A stretch of DNA of 64,000 nt from Pseudomonas serboccidentalis. Lineage in GTDB: Bacteria > Pseudomonadota > Gammaproteobacteria > Pseudomonadales > Pseudomonadaceae. Location of the stretch: assembly GCF_028830055.1 (NCBI RefSeq), contig NZ_CP101655.1, positions 5,605,216 to 5,669,215 of the forward strand, in the 5' to 3' direction. Under the pieces are notes generated by a model. The model had not been told where the DNA came from and ran no database searches. It was given only the letters and a program-made list of their open reading frames with translations. A program made the translations under genes and the position numbers. Every line of letters begins with the position of its first letter. Position 1 is the stretch's first letter. Shown here in pieces: positions 53,960 through 63,124 of the stretch.

Positions 53960-55087
53960 ATGATTCCCAACGAAGACCAAACCCAGATCCGCGACATGGC
54001 CCGGCAGTTTGCCGAGGAACGGCTGAAGCCGTTCGCCGCCGAGTGGGATCGCGAGCACCGTTTCCCCAAGGAAGCCATCGGCGAGATGGCCGAACTGGGC
54101 TTTTTCGGCATGCTCGTGCCGGAGCAGTGGGGCGGCTGTGACACCGGTTACCTGGCTTACGCCATGGCCCTGGAAGAAATCGCTGCCGGCGACGGCGCCT
54201 GCTCGACCATCATGAGCGTGCACAACTCGGTGGGTTGCGTGCCGATCCTCAAGTTCGGCAATGACGACCAGCGCGAACGCTTCCTCAAACCTTTGGCCAG
54301 CGGCGCCATGCTCGGCGCTTTCGCCTTGACCGAACCGCAAGCCGGCTCTGACGCCAGCAGCCTGAAAACCCGCGCCCGGCTGGACGGCGATCATTACGTG
54401 CTCAACGGCTGCAAACAGTTCATCACCTCCGGGCAGAACGCCGGGATCGTGATCGTGTTTGCGGTCACCGACCCGAGCGCCGGCAAACGTGGCATTACAG
54501 CGTTCATCGTGCCCACCGACTCGCCGGGCTACACAGTCGCCCGAGTCGAAGACAAGCTCGGCCAGCATGCGTCGGACACCTGCCAGATCCTCTTTGAGGA
54601 CGTGAAAGTGCCGGTCGCCAACCGCTTGGGTGAGGAGGGCGAAGGCTACAAGATCGCCCTGGCCAACCTTGAAGGCGGACGCGTCGGCATTGCCTCACAA
54701 TCGGTGGGCATGGCCCGTGCCGCGTTCGAAGCGGCTCGTGATTACGCCCGTGAGCGCGAGACCTTTGGCAAACCGATCATCGAGCACCAGGCCGTGGCCT
54801 TCCGCCTTGCCGACATGGCCACGCAGATCGCCGTCGCCCGGCAAATGGTGCATTACGCCGCCGCCCTGCGTGACAGCGGTCAGCCGGCGTTGGTCGAGGC
54901 TTCAATGGCGAAACTGTTCGCCTCGGAAATGGCCGAGAAGGTCTGCTCGATGGCGTTGCAGACGCTGGGCGGTTACGGTTACCTCAACGACTTCCCGCTG
55001 GAACGCATCTACCGCGACGTGCGCGTCTGCCAGATCTATGAAGGCACCAGCGACATTCAGCGCATGGTCATCTCACGAAACCTTTAA
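53960..55087 (+). CDS. Acyl-CoA dehydrogenase (probable 2-methylbutyryl-CoA type)
   Basis: A 375-residue FAD flavoenzyme. N-terminal [20 protein letters not shown], the signature [15 protein letters not shown] with FAD contacts, [12 protein letters not shown], and the C-terminal catalytic Glu in [19 protein letters not shown] are present. It oxidises a short acyl-CoA to the enoyl-CoA, here most likely 2-methylbutanoyl-CoA to tiglyl-CoA. AAGGA precedes the ATG at 53960; the longer frame runs into the repeat. Confidence 0.92.
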   Translation: MIPNEDQTQIRDMARQFAEERLKPFAAEWDREHRFPKEAIGEMAELGFFGMLVPEQWGGCDTGYLAYAMALEEIAAGDGACSTIMSVHNSVGCVPILKFGNDDQRERFLKPLASGAMLGAFALTEPQAGSDASSLKTRARLDGDHYVLNGCKQFITSGQNAGIVIVFAVTDPSAGKRGITAFIVPTDSPGYTVARVEDKLGQHASDTCQILFEDVKVPVANRLGEEGEGYKIALANLEGGRVGIASQSVGMARAAFEAARDYARERETFGKPIIEHQAVAFRLADMATQIAVARQMVHYAAALRDSGQPALVEASMAKLFASEMAEKVCSMALQTLGGYGYLNDFPLERIYRDVRVCQIYEGTSDIQRMVISRNL

Positions 55088-55098
55088 ACCCAACCCCT

Positions 55099-55198
55099 GT
55101 GTAGGAGCTGCCGAAGGCTGCGATCTTTTGCCTTTGATTTGTAAAGCAAGATCAAAAGATCGTCCGAACGCGGCCCGAGCCTGCGGCAGCTCCTACAG
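55099..55198. repeat. REP-type inverted pair, family B with extended arm
   Basis: The left arm is normal; the right arm carries TCCGAACGCGGCCCGA (about 55162-55177) in place of CA. The pair lies inside the operon between the dehydrogenase and hydratase genes. Confidence 0.9.
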
Positions 55199-55224
55199 GG
55201 GGAGTATGAATTCAGGAGTTTTAT

Positions 55225-55998
55225 ATGAGCTACGAAACGATTCTGCTGGAAAACCACGGCCGCGTCGGCCTCATCACCCTGAACCGCCCACAGGCGCTGA
55301 ACGCCCTGAATGCGCAACTGGTCAGCGAAGTGAACCACGCCCTTGATGGCCTCGAAGCGGATGCGAACATTGGTTGCATCGTCATCACCGGTTCGAAAAA
55401 AGCCTTTGCGGCCGGTGCCGACATCAAGGAAATGGCCGAGCTGACCTACCCGCAGATCTACATGGATGATCTGTTCAGCGACAGCGACCGCGTTGCCAAC
55501 CGGCGCAAGCCGATCATCGCCGCGGTCAACGGATTCGCCCTCGGCGGCGGCTGTGAACTGGCGCTGATGTGCGACTTCATCCTGGCCGGCGACAATGCCA
55601 AATTCGGTCAACCGGAAATCAACCTCGGCGTGCTCCCGGGCATGGGCGGCACCCAGCGCCTGACCCGCGCGGTGGGCAAGGCCAAGGCCATGGAAATGTG
55701 CCTGAGCGGGCGTCTGATCGATGCCGTCGAAGCCGAACGTTGCGGCATCGTCGCGCGGATCGTGCCAAGCGATGAGTTGCTGGACGAAGCCCTGAAAGTC
55801 GCCACGGTGATCGCCAGCAAATCGCTGCCGATTGCGATGATGATCAAGGAAAGCGTCAACCGCGCCTTCGAGGTCAACCTGACCGAAGGCGTGCGCTTCG
55901 AGCGCCGGGTGTTCCATGCCGCGTTTGCCACGCAGGATCAGAAGGAAGGGATGGCGGCGTTTGTGGCCAAGCGCGCACCGGAGTTTCAGGGCAAATAA
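55225..55998 (+). CDS. Enoyl-CoA hydratase
   Basis: A 257-residue crotonase-type hydratase. Oxyanion-hole segments are [14 protein letters not shown] and [17 protein letters not shown], and the two catalytic Glu are in [19 protein letters not shown] and the helix before it. It closely follows short-chain enoyl-CoA hydratases and should hydrate tiglyl-CoA in this operon. It is the last plus-strand gene of the group. Confidence 0.92.
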   Translation: MSYETILLENHGRVGLITLNRPQALNALNAQLVSEVNHALDGLEADANIGCIVITGSKKAFAAGADIKEMAELTYPQIYMDDLFSDSDRVANRRKPIIAAVNGFALGGGCELALMCDFILAGDNAKFGQPEINLGVLPGMGGTQRLTRAVGKAKAMEMCLSGRLIDAVEAERCGIVARIVPSDELLDEALKVATVIASKSLPIAMMIKESVNRAFEVNLTEGVRFERRVFHAAFATQDQKEGMAAFVAKRAPEFQGK

Positions 55999-56015
55999 TG
56001 CGTCCTGACTGACGC

Positions 56016-56092
56016 CTTCGCGAGCAAGCCCGCTCCCACATTGGATCTGCGTCGTACGCAAATCCAATGTGGGAGCGGGCTTGCTCGCGAAG
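56016..56092. repeat. REP-type inverted pair, family C
   Basis: Two perfect family C arms (CTTCGCGAGCAAGCCCGCTC and complement) with a loop that is itself partly palindromic (TTGGAT…ATCCAA), immediately left of a family B pair. Confidence 0.92.
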
Positions 56093-56103
56093 CTTTTGAG
56101 GCA

Positions 56104-56179
56104 AGATCAAAAGATCGCAACCTTCGGCAGCTCCTACACATTTTCCCTGTAGGAGCTGCCGAAGGCTGCGATCTTTTGC
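56104..56179. repeat. REP-type inverted pair, family B
   Basis: Family B arms of the CTTCGGCAG subtype, 11 bases after the family C pair and touching the stop of the minus-strand dehydrogenase gene. The two pairs fill the gap between the convergent groups. Confidence 0.9.
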
Positions 56180-56181
56180 TT

Positions 56182-57333
56182 TTAGAGCTGGTAGTTCTTC
56201 AGCTCACGCGCAATCACCATCCGCTGAATCTCGCTCGAGCCTTCGTAGATCTGGGTAATCCGCGCATCGCGGTAGTACTTCTCCACCGGATAATCCTCCA
56301 GGTACCCATACCCGCCATGAATCTGAATCGCTGAGGAGCAGACCTTCTCGGCCATTTCCGACGCGAACAGCTTGGCCTGTGAAGCCTCCGACAGACACGG
56401 TTTGCCCGCCGTGCGCAGGCGCGCCGCGTGCAGGATCATCAAGCGCGCCGCGTTGATTTGCAGGTGCATGTCGGCCAGCAGGTTGGCGATGCTCTGGTGC
56501 TCGTTGATCGGCTTGCCGAACTGGATACGATCACGGGAATACACCAGCGCCGCTTCAAACGCCGCCCGGGCGATGCCCAAGGCTTGTGCGGCAATGCCGA
56601 TGCGTCCGCCTTCGAGGTTGGACAGGGCAATCGCCAGGCCCTTGCCGCGCTCACCGAGCAGATTAGCCTCGGGAATGCTGCAGTTGTTGAGCGTCACCGC
56701 ACAGGTGTCGGAAGCGCGAATGCCCATCTTGTGTTCGGTACGATCGACGATGAACCCCGGGGTATCAGTCGGCACCAGGAACGCGGAAATGCCTTTCTTG
56801 CCCAGATCCGGATCGGTCACCGCGAACACGATGGCCAGTTTCGCCCGCTTGCCGTTGCTGACGAATTGCTTGGCGCCGTTGATCACCCACTGGCCGTCAC
56901 GCAGTTCGGCACGGGTGCGCAGGTTGTGCGCTTCGGAACCGGCCTGCGGTTCGGTCAGGCAGAAACAGCCAATCACCTGACCGCTGGCGAGGTCGGCCAG
57001 CCAGGTCTTTTTCTGCGCTTCGCTGCCGTAATTCATGACCGGCCCACAGCCCACCGAGTTGTGGATGCTCATGAACGCGCCGGTTGCGCCGTCGCCTGCG
57101 GAAATCTCTTCCACGGCCAGGGCGTACGCCACGTAATCGACGTAAGTGCCGCCCCATTCCTCGGGCACCACCATGCCGAGCAAACCGAGTTCGCCCATCT
57201 TCGCCACCAGCGCGTCGTCGATCCAGCCGGCCTTTTCCCAGGCTTGCGCATGGGGTGCGATTTCGCCACGGGCAAAGTCCCGGGCCATGTCGCGGATCAT
57301 CACTTGTTCTTCAGTCAGTTCGAGATCGTGCAT
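56182..57333 (-). CDS. Acyl-CoA dehydrogenase (probable isobutyryl-CoA type)
   Basis: A 383-residue FAD acyl-CoA dehydrogenase: [48 protein letters not shown] and catalytic Glu in [20 protein letters not shown]. It is related to, but clearly distinct from, the plus-strand copy. It lies three bases after a 3-hydroxyisobutyryl-CoA hydrolase-like gene, which points to valine breakdown (isobutyryl-CoA to methacrylyl-CoA). Specificity is inferred from the neighbour. Confidence 0.9.
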   Translation of the reverse strand: MHDLELTEEQVMIRDMARDFARGEIAPHAQAWEKAGWIDDALVAKMGELGLLGMVVPEEWGGTYVDYVAYALAVEEISAGDGATGAFMSIHNSVGCGPVMNYGSEAQKKTWLADLASGQVIGCFCLTEPQAGSEAHNLRTRAELRDGQWVINGAKQFVSNGKRAKLAIVFAVTDPDLGKKGISAFLVPTDTPGFIVDRTEHKMGIRASDTCAVTLNNCSIPEANLLGERGKGLAIALSNLEGGRIGIAAQALGIARAAFEAALVYSRDRIQFGKPINEHQSIANLLADMHLQINAARLMILHAARLRTAGKPCLSEASQAKLFASEMAEKVCSSAIQIHGGYGYLEDYPVEKYYRDARITQIYEGSSEIQRMVIARELKNYQL

Positions 57334-57336
57334 GGC

Positions 57337-58443
57337 TCAGCTCCCGCTCTCAGTAAAACCGTGGAAGAAACTCGCGACATGTTCGGCGTCCAGCGCAGCG
57401 AGGGTCGGCGGGTTCCAGCGTGGTGTCTTGTCTTTGTCGATCAGCAGGGCGCGCACGCCTTCGATCAGGTCGCCGCGTTCGAACCACTGACGATCCAGAT
57501 GCAGTTCAAGCGCGAAGCATTGTTCCAGGCTCAAATGTCGGCCACGACGGAGCATTTCCAGGGTCACCGCCATCGCCAGTGGCGAGCGGGTCTCCAGCAG
57601 ATCAGCGGTGGTGGTCGCCCACTCATGGCTGTCGGCGACGGTGACTGCGCGCAGTTGCTCGACGATGCTTGGCACGTCCGGCAGGGCGAAGAAATGGTCG
57701 ATGACCGGGCGCAGTTTCTCCAGCGGTGCATCGGCCAGGGTTTGCACACCGTTTTTGGCGAGCAGGCCCTGCAGGTCTTTGAGTGGCGTGTCGTGCCATT
57801 CCAGGTGATCGAGTTGTTCGTCGAGGCTCGCCAGTCTGCTGCTGTCGACATACCAGTCGGCCAGCCCGCAATACAGCGCATCGGCCGCGCGAATCTGCAC
57901 GCCGCTGACGCCCAGGTAGATCCCCAGTTCACCGGGAATGCGCGACAGGAAATAGCTGCCACCGACATCCGGGAAATAACCGATGGCCACTTCCGGCATC
58001 GCCAGGCGGCTCTTCTCGGTGACCACGCGCAGATCCGCACCTTGCACCAGCCCCATGCCGCCGCCGAGGACGAACCCGTCCATCAAGGCCAGTACCGGTT
58101 TGCGGTAGTGATGAATCGTCAGGTCGAGGGCGTATTCCTCGACGAAGAAGTCTTCGTGCAGCGTGTCACCGCTTTTGAAGCTGTCGTACAGGGATCGGAT
58201 ATCGCCGCCGGCGCAGAAGGCCTTTTCCCCGGCACCGCGCAACACCACGGCATGCACGCGGGCGTCAGTGGCCCAGGCGTCGAGTTGCTGCTGCAACTGG
58301 CGAACCATGTCGAGGGTAATGGCGTTGAGACCGGCGGGGCGGTTGAGGGTCAGGTGACCGATGTGATTGCGAACCTCGGCCAGCACTTCGTTTTGCGTGG
58401 CATCCATGGACGGCGTCCGCGGGGATGAAGCCTGAGCAGTCAT
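57337..58443 (-). CDS. 3-hydroxyisobutyryl-CoA hydrolase-like crotonase
   Basis: A 368-residue crotonase-fold protein about 100 residues longer than hydratases, as in HIBCH. Key blocks are GAGEKAFCAGGDIRSLYD, LMDGFVLGGGMGLVQGADLR, PEVAIGYFPDVGGSYFLSRI (HIBCH signature) and the C-terminal WNPPTLAALDAEHVASFF. It would release 3-hydroxyisobutyrate from its CoA ester in valine catabolism. The start at 58443 has GGGAG seven bases upstream. It forms an operon with the dehydrogenase gene; the following mmsA/mmsB steps are not in the window. Confidence 0.92.
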   Translation of the reverse strand: MTAQASSPRTPSMDATQNEVLAEVRNHIGHLTLNRPAGLNAITLDMVRQLQQQLDAWATDARVHAVVLRGAGEKAFCAGGDIRSLYDSFKSGDTLHEDFFVEEYALDLTIHHYRKPVLALMDGFVLGGGMGLVQGADLRVVTEKSRLAMPEVAIGYFPDVGGSYFLSRIPGELGIYLGVSGVQIRAADALYCGLADWYVDSSRLASLDEQLDHLEWHDTPLKDLQGLLAKNGVQTLADAPLEKLRPVIDHFFALPDVPSIVEQLRAVTVADSHEWATTTADLLETRSPLAMAVTLEMLRRGRHLSLEQCFALELHLDRQWFERGDLIEGVRALLIDKDKTPRWNPPTLAALDAEHVASFFHGFTESGS

Positions 58444-58590
58444 CACTAACTCCCTGCTTTTATTGTCTTTATTCGAAAAGCTCGCGCGCGAGCGTTGACG
58501 GATCGTAACAGTGCAAATTTGCCGTGTACAACGGGGATATGTGCAGGGGGAGTTTGCGTTTTTGCCTTAAGAAAAAAACGCCACTGGCTT

Positions 58591-58686
58591 GTGTAGGAGC
58601 TGCCGCAGGCTGCGATCTTTTGATCTTGAAAAACACAATCAAAAGATCGTCCGAACGCGGCCCGAGCCTTCGGCAGCGCCTACAGG
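58591..58686. repeat. REP-type inverted pair, family B with extended arm
   Basis: The left arm is of the CTGCGG-type subtype (GCCGCAGG); the right arm has TCCGAACGCGGCCCGA (about 58649-58664) in place of CA. It lies between the HIBCH-like gene promoter region and the HPP gene end. Confidence 0.9.
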
Positions 58687-58697
58687 GAGTGTGGGTG

Positions 58698-59384
58698 TCA
58701 GGAGAAGACTTCGCCGATGCTGCGCCGTTTGGCGTGCAGTTCGCTGGCGTGGATCAGTTGCTCGAGATCTTCGGGCGTGACGTCGATAAACGCTTCCATA
58801 TCCGCCAATGCCAGTTTCAAGTCAGCGGCGGTGATGGCCTGGCTATCGACCGGCACCAGAGCCGGTGCTGGCTCAGCCGGGCGTTTCGGGTAGCGGATGC
58901 GCGTCAGGTTGTTGTAGGTCAGCGCGCTGAGCAGCATGCACGCGGCGGCGAGCATCACCGGTTCCATGGCTTTCCAGTCCATGGCGATGGTCGCCGGATC
59001 GGCCAGCACCAGCGTCAGCGCGAGCGCGCCGGCCGGCGGGTGCAGGCAACGTAGCCAGCACATCAGGATCAGCGCCATGCCCGCTGCCAGACACGCACTG
59101 CCCAGGGTTCGGCCCAGCACGTGGGCCACCAGCAGCGCGACAACGCTGGCGCACAGGTAGCCGCCGATGATCGACCACGGTTGCGCGAGCGCCCCGGAGG
59201 ACACGGCGAACAGCAGCACCGCCGAGGCACCCAATGGCCCGATCAGGTGATAGGCGACTTCATGACCGAACACCTGACTGCATGCCCAGACGCTGAACAG
59301 CGTGCCCAAAGCCATGCCGATGGCGGCGCGGCTCCATTCGGTGGGGCGGGTGTTGATGGCGGCGGGGAACCAGCGAGCGAGCAT
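58698..59384 (-). CDS. HPP-family membrane protein
   Basis: A 228-residue protein with about four membrane helices carrying the HPP family signature CLHPPAGALALTLVL, then a cytoplasmic C-terminal tail of about 70 residues (ITAADLKLALADMEAFIDVT…). Some plant and cyanobacterial members move nitrite; here the function is unknown. ATG at 59384 (MLARWFPAAINTRPTEWSRA) is preferred, with AAGGA ten bases upstream. A hairpin with a T run lies just upstream of it. Confidence 0.85.
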   Translation of the reverse strand: MLARWFPAAINTRPTEWSRAAIGMALGTLFSVWACSQVFGHEVAYHLIGPLGASAVLLFAVSSGALAQPWSIIGGYLCASVVALLVAHVLGRTLGSACLAAGMALILMCWLRCLHPPAGALALTLVLADPATIAMDWKAMEPVMLAAACMLLSALTYNNLTRIRYPKRPAEPAPALVPVDSQAITAADLKLALADMEAFIDVTPEDLEQLIHASELHAKRRSIGEVFS

Positions 59385-59414
59385 GTGAATCGGGTCCTTG
59401 CGGTAAATTCGGGG

Positions 59415-59505
59415 CAAAAAAAAGGACTCGTCCGTTTCGGAAAGTCCTCGAAGTGTTCCAACATTGGGGGAGGAACATGCACAGTGTGCCGTGCAAACTC
59501 GATGC
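59415..59505 (-). ncRNA. Candidate small RNA with terminator
   Basis: Read on the minus strand, TGTTCC and GGAACA form a hairpin whose loop exposes TCCCCC; after a short linker AGGACT and AGTCCT form a second hairpin followed by eight T (59443-59448 to about 59415). A TATATG-like -10 lies near 59515. A C-rich loop plus an intrinsic terminator is typical of Hfq-dependent Pseudomonas small RNAs that mask ribosome sites. It could instead be a leader attenuator of the HPP gene or simply the terminator of the MFS gene upstream. Confidence 0.45.
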
Positions 59506-59537
59506 TGACAAATTCATATAAATGCTGCTTCAGTGCA

Positions 59538-60716
59538 TTATTTTTGAGCTAAAGCGACACGTCTCCCGCTCATGAAGCACAAGAGTCCACCCATCGCGGT
59601 CAACGCGCTCAGCGCATAGAACATCGTTGGCGCCGGAGTGTGCATCAGCAGGAATCCGCAGATCACCGGACTCAATGCACCGCCCAGCGCCGCCAGATTC
59701 TGTGCGCCGTAGTAGCTGCCACGCAGTTCTTCCGGAGCCAGGGTGTCGACGAACAGGAACTCCGACGGGTAAATGATCATTTCACCCAGAGTGAAGATGA
59801 ACATCGCGATGCACCAGGTGAGCAGGCTATTGGCCAGACTGAAACCGATCAACCCAAGAATGAACAGGCTGGTGCCGGCCGCGATCCAGTAGCGCAACTT
59901 TTCGCGACTGAGGAAGCGACCGATCTGGTATTGCAGCAGGATCACCGTAATCGCATTGCAGGCGAGCAGGGCGGCCATGGTTTGCAGGGCGCTTTTCGAA
60001 TCCTCGACCACCAGCAGGTATTGCGACAGGTACAGGGTGAAGCGCCCGTGCACCACGGTGCTGAGCAGGCAACCACAGGTGAACATGATCAGCGTGCGGT
60101 CGTTTTTCAGGGTGCTCAGGGTTTTCAGAAAGCTTTGCGGTTGGCCGATGGCGGTAACCGGGCTGGAATCCCTGGGAATCCCGCTCATCAGGAACACACT
60201 GGCGAAGGCAATCGCGGCGGCGATCAGGAACGGCGCAACAGGGTAGACCCCGGCAATCACGACGCCAAGCATCGGCCCGGTGGCGTAACCGATGTTGGTC
60301 AGCGTGTAGCGCAGGGAGAATGCCTTGGCCCGTTGGCTCATGGGCAGGTTTTCACTGAGGATTGCCTTGGAGCCGATCAGGAACAACGCCGAGGCGGTTT
60401 CGGTGATGATCAGGGTGACGGTGGTCAGATAAAGGTTTTGGGCGAACGTCAGCAGGACAAAGCCCACGGCGCTGGAAAGCATGGCGAGAATCAGCAACCG
60501 GCGCTTTTCCAGGCGGTCGATGATGTAGCCGCCATACAGCGCGAGCAGGGTCGCGATGAACACCGCGATACCCAGGAGCAGACCGACGTCCTGCTGATTG
60601 AGCCCGAGCTTGTTGCTCAGGAATAGAGTGAGCAGTGGACTGGTGATGGCGCGGCTGACCACGATGGTTAGCGAGACGATCATCAGGCGGCGGATAACGA
60701 GCGAGTAGGTGACCAC
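59538..60716 (-). CDS. MFS transporter
   Basis: A 392-residue permease with twelve helices (SRAITSPLLTLFLSNKLGLN, GGYIIDRLEKRRLLILAMLS, RYTLTNIGYATGPMLGVVIA, YPSEFLFVDTLAPEELRGSY). The FIDRLEKRR-like motif A after helix 2 is typical of drug-efflux MFS proteins such as MdtH. Substrate unknown. The start is a GTG at 60716 with AAGGA a little far upstream; the next in-frame ATG is about 11 codons in. No regulator is adjacent. Confidence 0.85.
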   Translation of the reverse strand: MVTYSLVIRRLMIVSLTIVVSRAITSPLLTLFLSNKLGLNQQDVGLLLGIAVFIATLLALYGGYIIDRLEKRRLLILAMLSSAVGFVLLTFAQNLYLTTVTLIITETASALFLIGSKAILSENLPMSQRAKAFSLRYTLTNIGYATGPMLGVVIAGVYPVAPFLIAAAIAFASVFLMSGIPRDSSPVTAIGQPQSFLKTLSTLKNDRTLIMFTCGCLLSTVVHGRFTLYLSQYLLVVEDSKSALQTMAALLACNAITVILLQYQIGRFLSREKLRYWIAAGTSLFILGLIGFSLANSLLTWCIAMFIFTLGEMIIYPSEFLFVDTLAPEELRGSYYGAQNLAALGGALSPVICGFLLMHTPAPTMFYALSALTAMGGLLCFMSGRRVALAQK

Positions 60717-60777
60717 GGTGGGGCGAATGTCCTTATTTCAGTTGTTTTTCTGATCGGCTGGGCACCGAGTCGGCTGC

Positions 60778-60851
60778 ATCGCGAGCAGGCTCACTCCTAC
60801 AGGATCCGCATCTAACGACCAGATCCTTTGCAGGAGTGAGTGCTCGCAATG
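60778..60851. repeat. REP-type inverted pair, family A, right arm damaged
   Basis: The left arm is intact (60778-60802); the right arm has lost two C and changed GCGATG to GCAATG (60829-60851). It lies between the MFS and MmgE/PrpD genes. Confidence 0.85.
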
Positions 60852-60875
60852 AGCCCTGTCCCGGCGACACACTCA

Positions 60876-62225
60876 TCACATCAACCACCGATCCAGATCG
60901 CCCACAGATTCGAGTCTCTCCAGTCGCCGCACCGAGTCCAGCAACCCGTCAGCCTGCCCGCGCGGTAACACCCGCAACGCCAGGCTGAAAAACTTCTCCT
61001 CCAGTGCCGCATCACTCAGCGGATTGCCCGGCGCGCCCAGCGGCACCTCGACACACAGGCCAGCCATGCGTCCATCGACGGTGCGCAGCGTCACCCACGG
61101 CTCGCCATCCTCGGACAGTTGCGGATCGACTTCAAGGTGAATGCGCGCCAGCCATTGAACAATACGCGGATCATGCCGTAGCCCTTCGTCGTAGGCCTCC
61201 AGCCGACAGTGGCCATGCACCAGACGCGATGCAAGCGCATACGGCAGGCTCATTTGCGCGGCCGCCAGACTGCCGACATCGCGCCCGCCACACATGTCTT
61301 GCAGAAACGGGCACAAACGCACCTGTACATCCTCGACCTGATCAGCGCCGACCTGCAGTTGCGCCAGCAACAGCCCAAGCGCGTCGATTGCCGAATGCGT
61401 TCCGCGACAGGCCGCGTAGGGTTTGATCGAGCAACGGGCGAGCTTCCACACCGTGCCCAGATCAACGTCCAGCGCTTCGGCGCATGCGTTATCACCCGCG
61501 AAGGTCTTGAGAAAACCGCCCCAGACTTCATTGAACAGTAGCGTGGGGCCGCTGATACCTTCGCTGGCAAACCGCGCCGCCAGCAATCCGCCTTCGGCGG
61601 CGCGACCGCTGTGCAGTTTTTTGCTCTGTGAACCGTCGTGAATGAACGCCCACAGACCGCCACTGAAGCTACCGGCGATGCCCAGCGCCGCCACCGTCTG
61701 CTGCGCATCCAGGCGCAGAATCCGAGAGCACGCCGCCGCCGCACCGAACACTCCGCAGGTGGCGGTAGAATGCCAACCTGCGCCGTTATGCGCCGAATAG
61801 CTGCCACAGGCTTCCAGTACACGCCGGCCGATTTCATAGCCGATCACCACGGCCGTGATCAACTCGCGACCACTGATGGTTCTGTCGCTCAACGAAAGCG
61901 CAGCCATGATTGCCGGCAACACCACCGCACCGGAGTGATCGCAACCACCGGTGTCGTCCAGTTCCAGAGCATGGGCGGCGATGCCATTGAGCAGCGCTGC
62001 CTGACCCGCACCGACCCGAAACGAAGTGCCCCAGACGGGCACCGGCCCGGACTCGCTTGCCAGCACTCGCCGCGATTGAAACGCCACGGCGCTGTCCGCC
62101 CCGGCCAGCGCTGCGCCAAAGGTGTCGAGGATGTGCCGCTTGGCTTGCTCGACGAGTGCCGGTGGCAAATCGTCGAAGTGGGTCTCGACGCAAAACTGCG
62201 CCAGACGCTGCATGCGCTGGGTCAT
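60876..62225 (-). CDS. MmgE/PrpD-family protein
   Basis: A 449-residue protein of the family that includes 2-methylcitrate dehydratase PrpD and cis-aconitate decarboxylase. Markers are AKRHILDTFGAALAGADSAV, ALELDDTGGCDHSGAVVLPA, GYEIGRRVLEACG, AGWHSTATCGVFGAAAA and KPYAACRGTHSAIDALG. It is not part of a prp operon here; instead its ATG overlaps the stop of a polysaccharide-deacetylase-like hydrolase by four bases. It probably acts on a dicarboxylic or hydroxy-acid intermediate, not identified. Confidence 0.9.
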   Translation of the reverse strand: MTQRMQRLAQFCVETHFDDLPPALVEQAKRHILDTFGAALAGADSAVAFQSRRVLASESGPVPVWGTSFRVGAGQAALLNGIAAHALELDDTGGCDHSGAVVLPAIMAALSLSDRTISGRELITAVVIGYEIGRRVLEACGSYSAHNGAGWHSTATCGVFGAAAACSRILRLDAQQTVAALGIAGSFSGGLWAFIHDGSQSKKLHSGRAAEGGLLAARFASEGISGPTLLFNEVWGGFLKTFAGDNACAEALDVDLGTVWKLARCSIKPYAACRGTHSAIDALGLLLAQLQVGADQVEDVQVRLCPFLQDMCGGRDVGSLAAAQMSLPYALASRLVHGHCRLEAYDEGLRHDPRIVQWLARIHLEVDPQLSEDGEPWVTLRTVDGRMAGLCVEVPLGAPGNPLSDAALEEKFFSLALRVLPRGQADGLLDSVRRLERLESVGDLDRWLM

Positions 62226-63124
62226 ACGAGGTAGTCCCGATAGTGCCGCTCATAGACCGATGCCGGATGATCGGCGCTCACCTGTTGCGCCGATTGCGCC
62301 CACCACTGCGCGATCTCGGCGCCGCTGGCGATCCACACGTCGTCATGCTTTTGAATGCCTTGCAGCAATTCGCGCAGCACGCCGATCCGTCCTGGCGTGG
62401 CGATGATTTCCGGGTGCAGGCGCAGCACATAGCACAGGCCGAACCGGTGGAACCCGGCGAAGTCCAGCTGCAGGTTGTCCAGCGTGTGGCTGTAGGAGGC
62501 GATACGCGATTGCGCCGGCGGCACCGCCGGGCTCAGGTTGAAGGCGAAGTACGGCTCGTCTTCCAGCTCGTAATGCAGCGGCAGCTCGATGACATCGGGG
62601 GCCGTTGGATGAGCAAACGGCAAGTCGTCGCCACGCCACGATGAGCACCAACGTATGCCGTGATCCTTGAGCGCTTCGATAAACCCTGGCGCGCCGTTGC
62701 CGGCGGGAATGCGGAAGCCGTTCGGCCGTTCGCCGGTCAATGCGTGGAGCGCGGCACAACCCTTGGCGACCTCGGCACTTTGCGTCGCCAGGTCGAGACG
62801 GTCGTAGTCCAGATGGCGATAGCCGGCGCAGGCAATCTCATGGCCGCCAGCCTTGATCGCCGCAATGTGCTGCGGGTTTTCCTCGGCGACGATACCGGGG
62901 ACGAACCAACTGCTGGTCACCCCGAGTTCCTCGAACAACCCGAGCAGACGATCGACCCCACGTTGCGTGCCATAGCGCCACACCGACAGGGTCTTGTCGC
63001 GTCCGGCCACTTCCGGGGCCTGAGTCAAAATACCGTGGATGTCGTTGTAATCGACGGTCAGGACCACGGCGCAGCGCTTGCCTTCGGGCCAGACCTGGTT
63101 GGGCAAAACAGCGAAATCAGCCAT
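62222..63124 (-). CDS. Polysaccharide-deacetylase-like hydrolase, metal site altered
   Basis: A 300-residue NodB-fold protein of the PuuE/cyclic-imidase/HpPgdA branch: CAVVLTVDYNDIHGI (motif 1 Asp), SSWFVPGIVAEENPQ, GHEIACAGYRHLDYD and YVLRLHPEIIATPGRI. In the paralogue next door the corresponding motif 2 is HGYKH; here its first His is Ala (AGYRH), so a metal ligand is missing. Metal-free members such as PuuE allantoinase are known. The gene overlaps its upstream paralogue by eight bases and the MmgE/PrpD gene by four, indicating coupled translation. Confidence 0.88.
   Translation of the reverse strand: MADFAVLPNQVWPEGKRCAVVLTVDYNDIHGILTQAPEVAGRDKTLSVWRYGTQRGVDRLLGLFEELGVTSSWFVPGIVAEENPQHIAAIKAGGHEIACAGYRHLDYDRLDLATQSAEVAKGCAALHALTGERPNGFRIPAGNGAPGFIEALKDHGIRWCSSWRGDDLPFAHPTAPDVIELPLHYELEDEPYFAFNLSPAVPPAQSRIASYSHTLDNLQLDFAGFHRFGLCYVLRLHPEIIATPGRIGVLRELLQGIQKHDDVWIASGAEIAQWWAQSAQQVSADHPASVYERHYRDYLV

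Noticed and set aside
56428..58428. 666-codon plus-strand frame
   Set aside because: Antisense to the acyl-CoA dehydrogenase and HIBCH-like genes; no domain and no ribosome site.
8912..58686. Family B pairs as Rho-independent terminators
   Set aside because: They can form hairpins, but many lack a following T run, and several genes have separate clear terminators; the shared sequence marks them as repeat elements first.
1902..60851. Recurring short repeats as a possible CRISPR array
   Set aside because: Units are inverted pairs scattered at gene ends tens of kilobases apart, not direct repeats with regular spacers; no cas genes.
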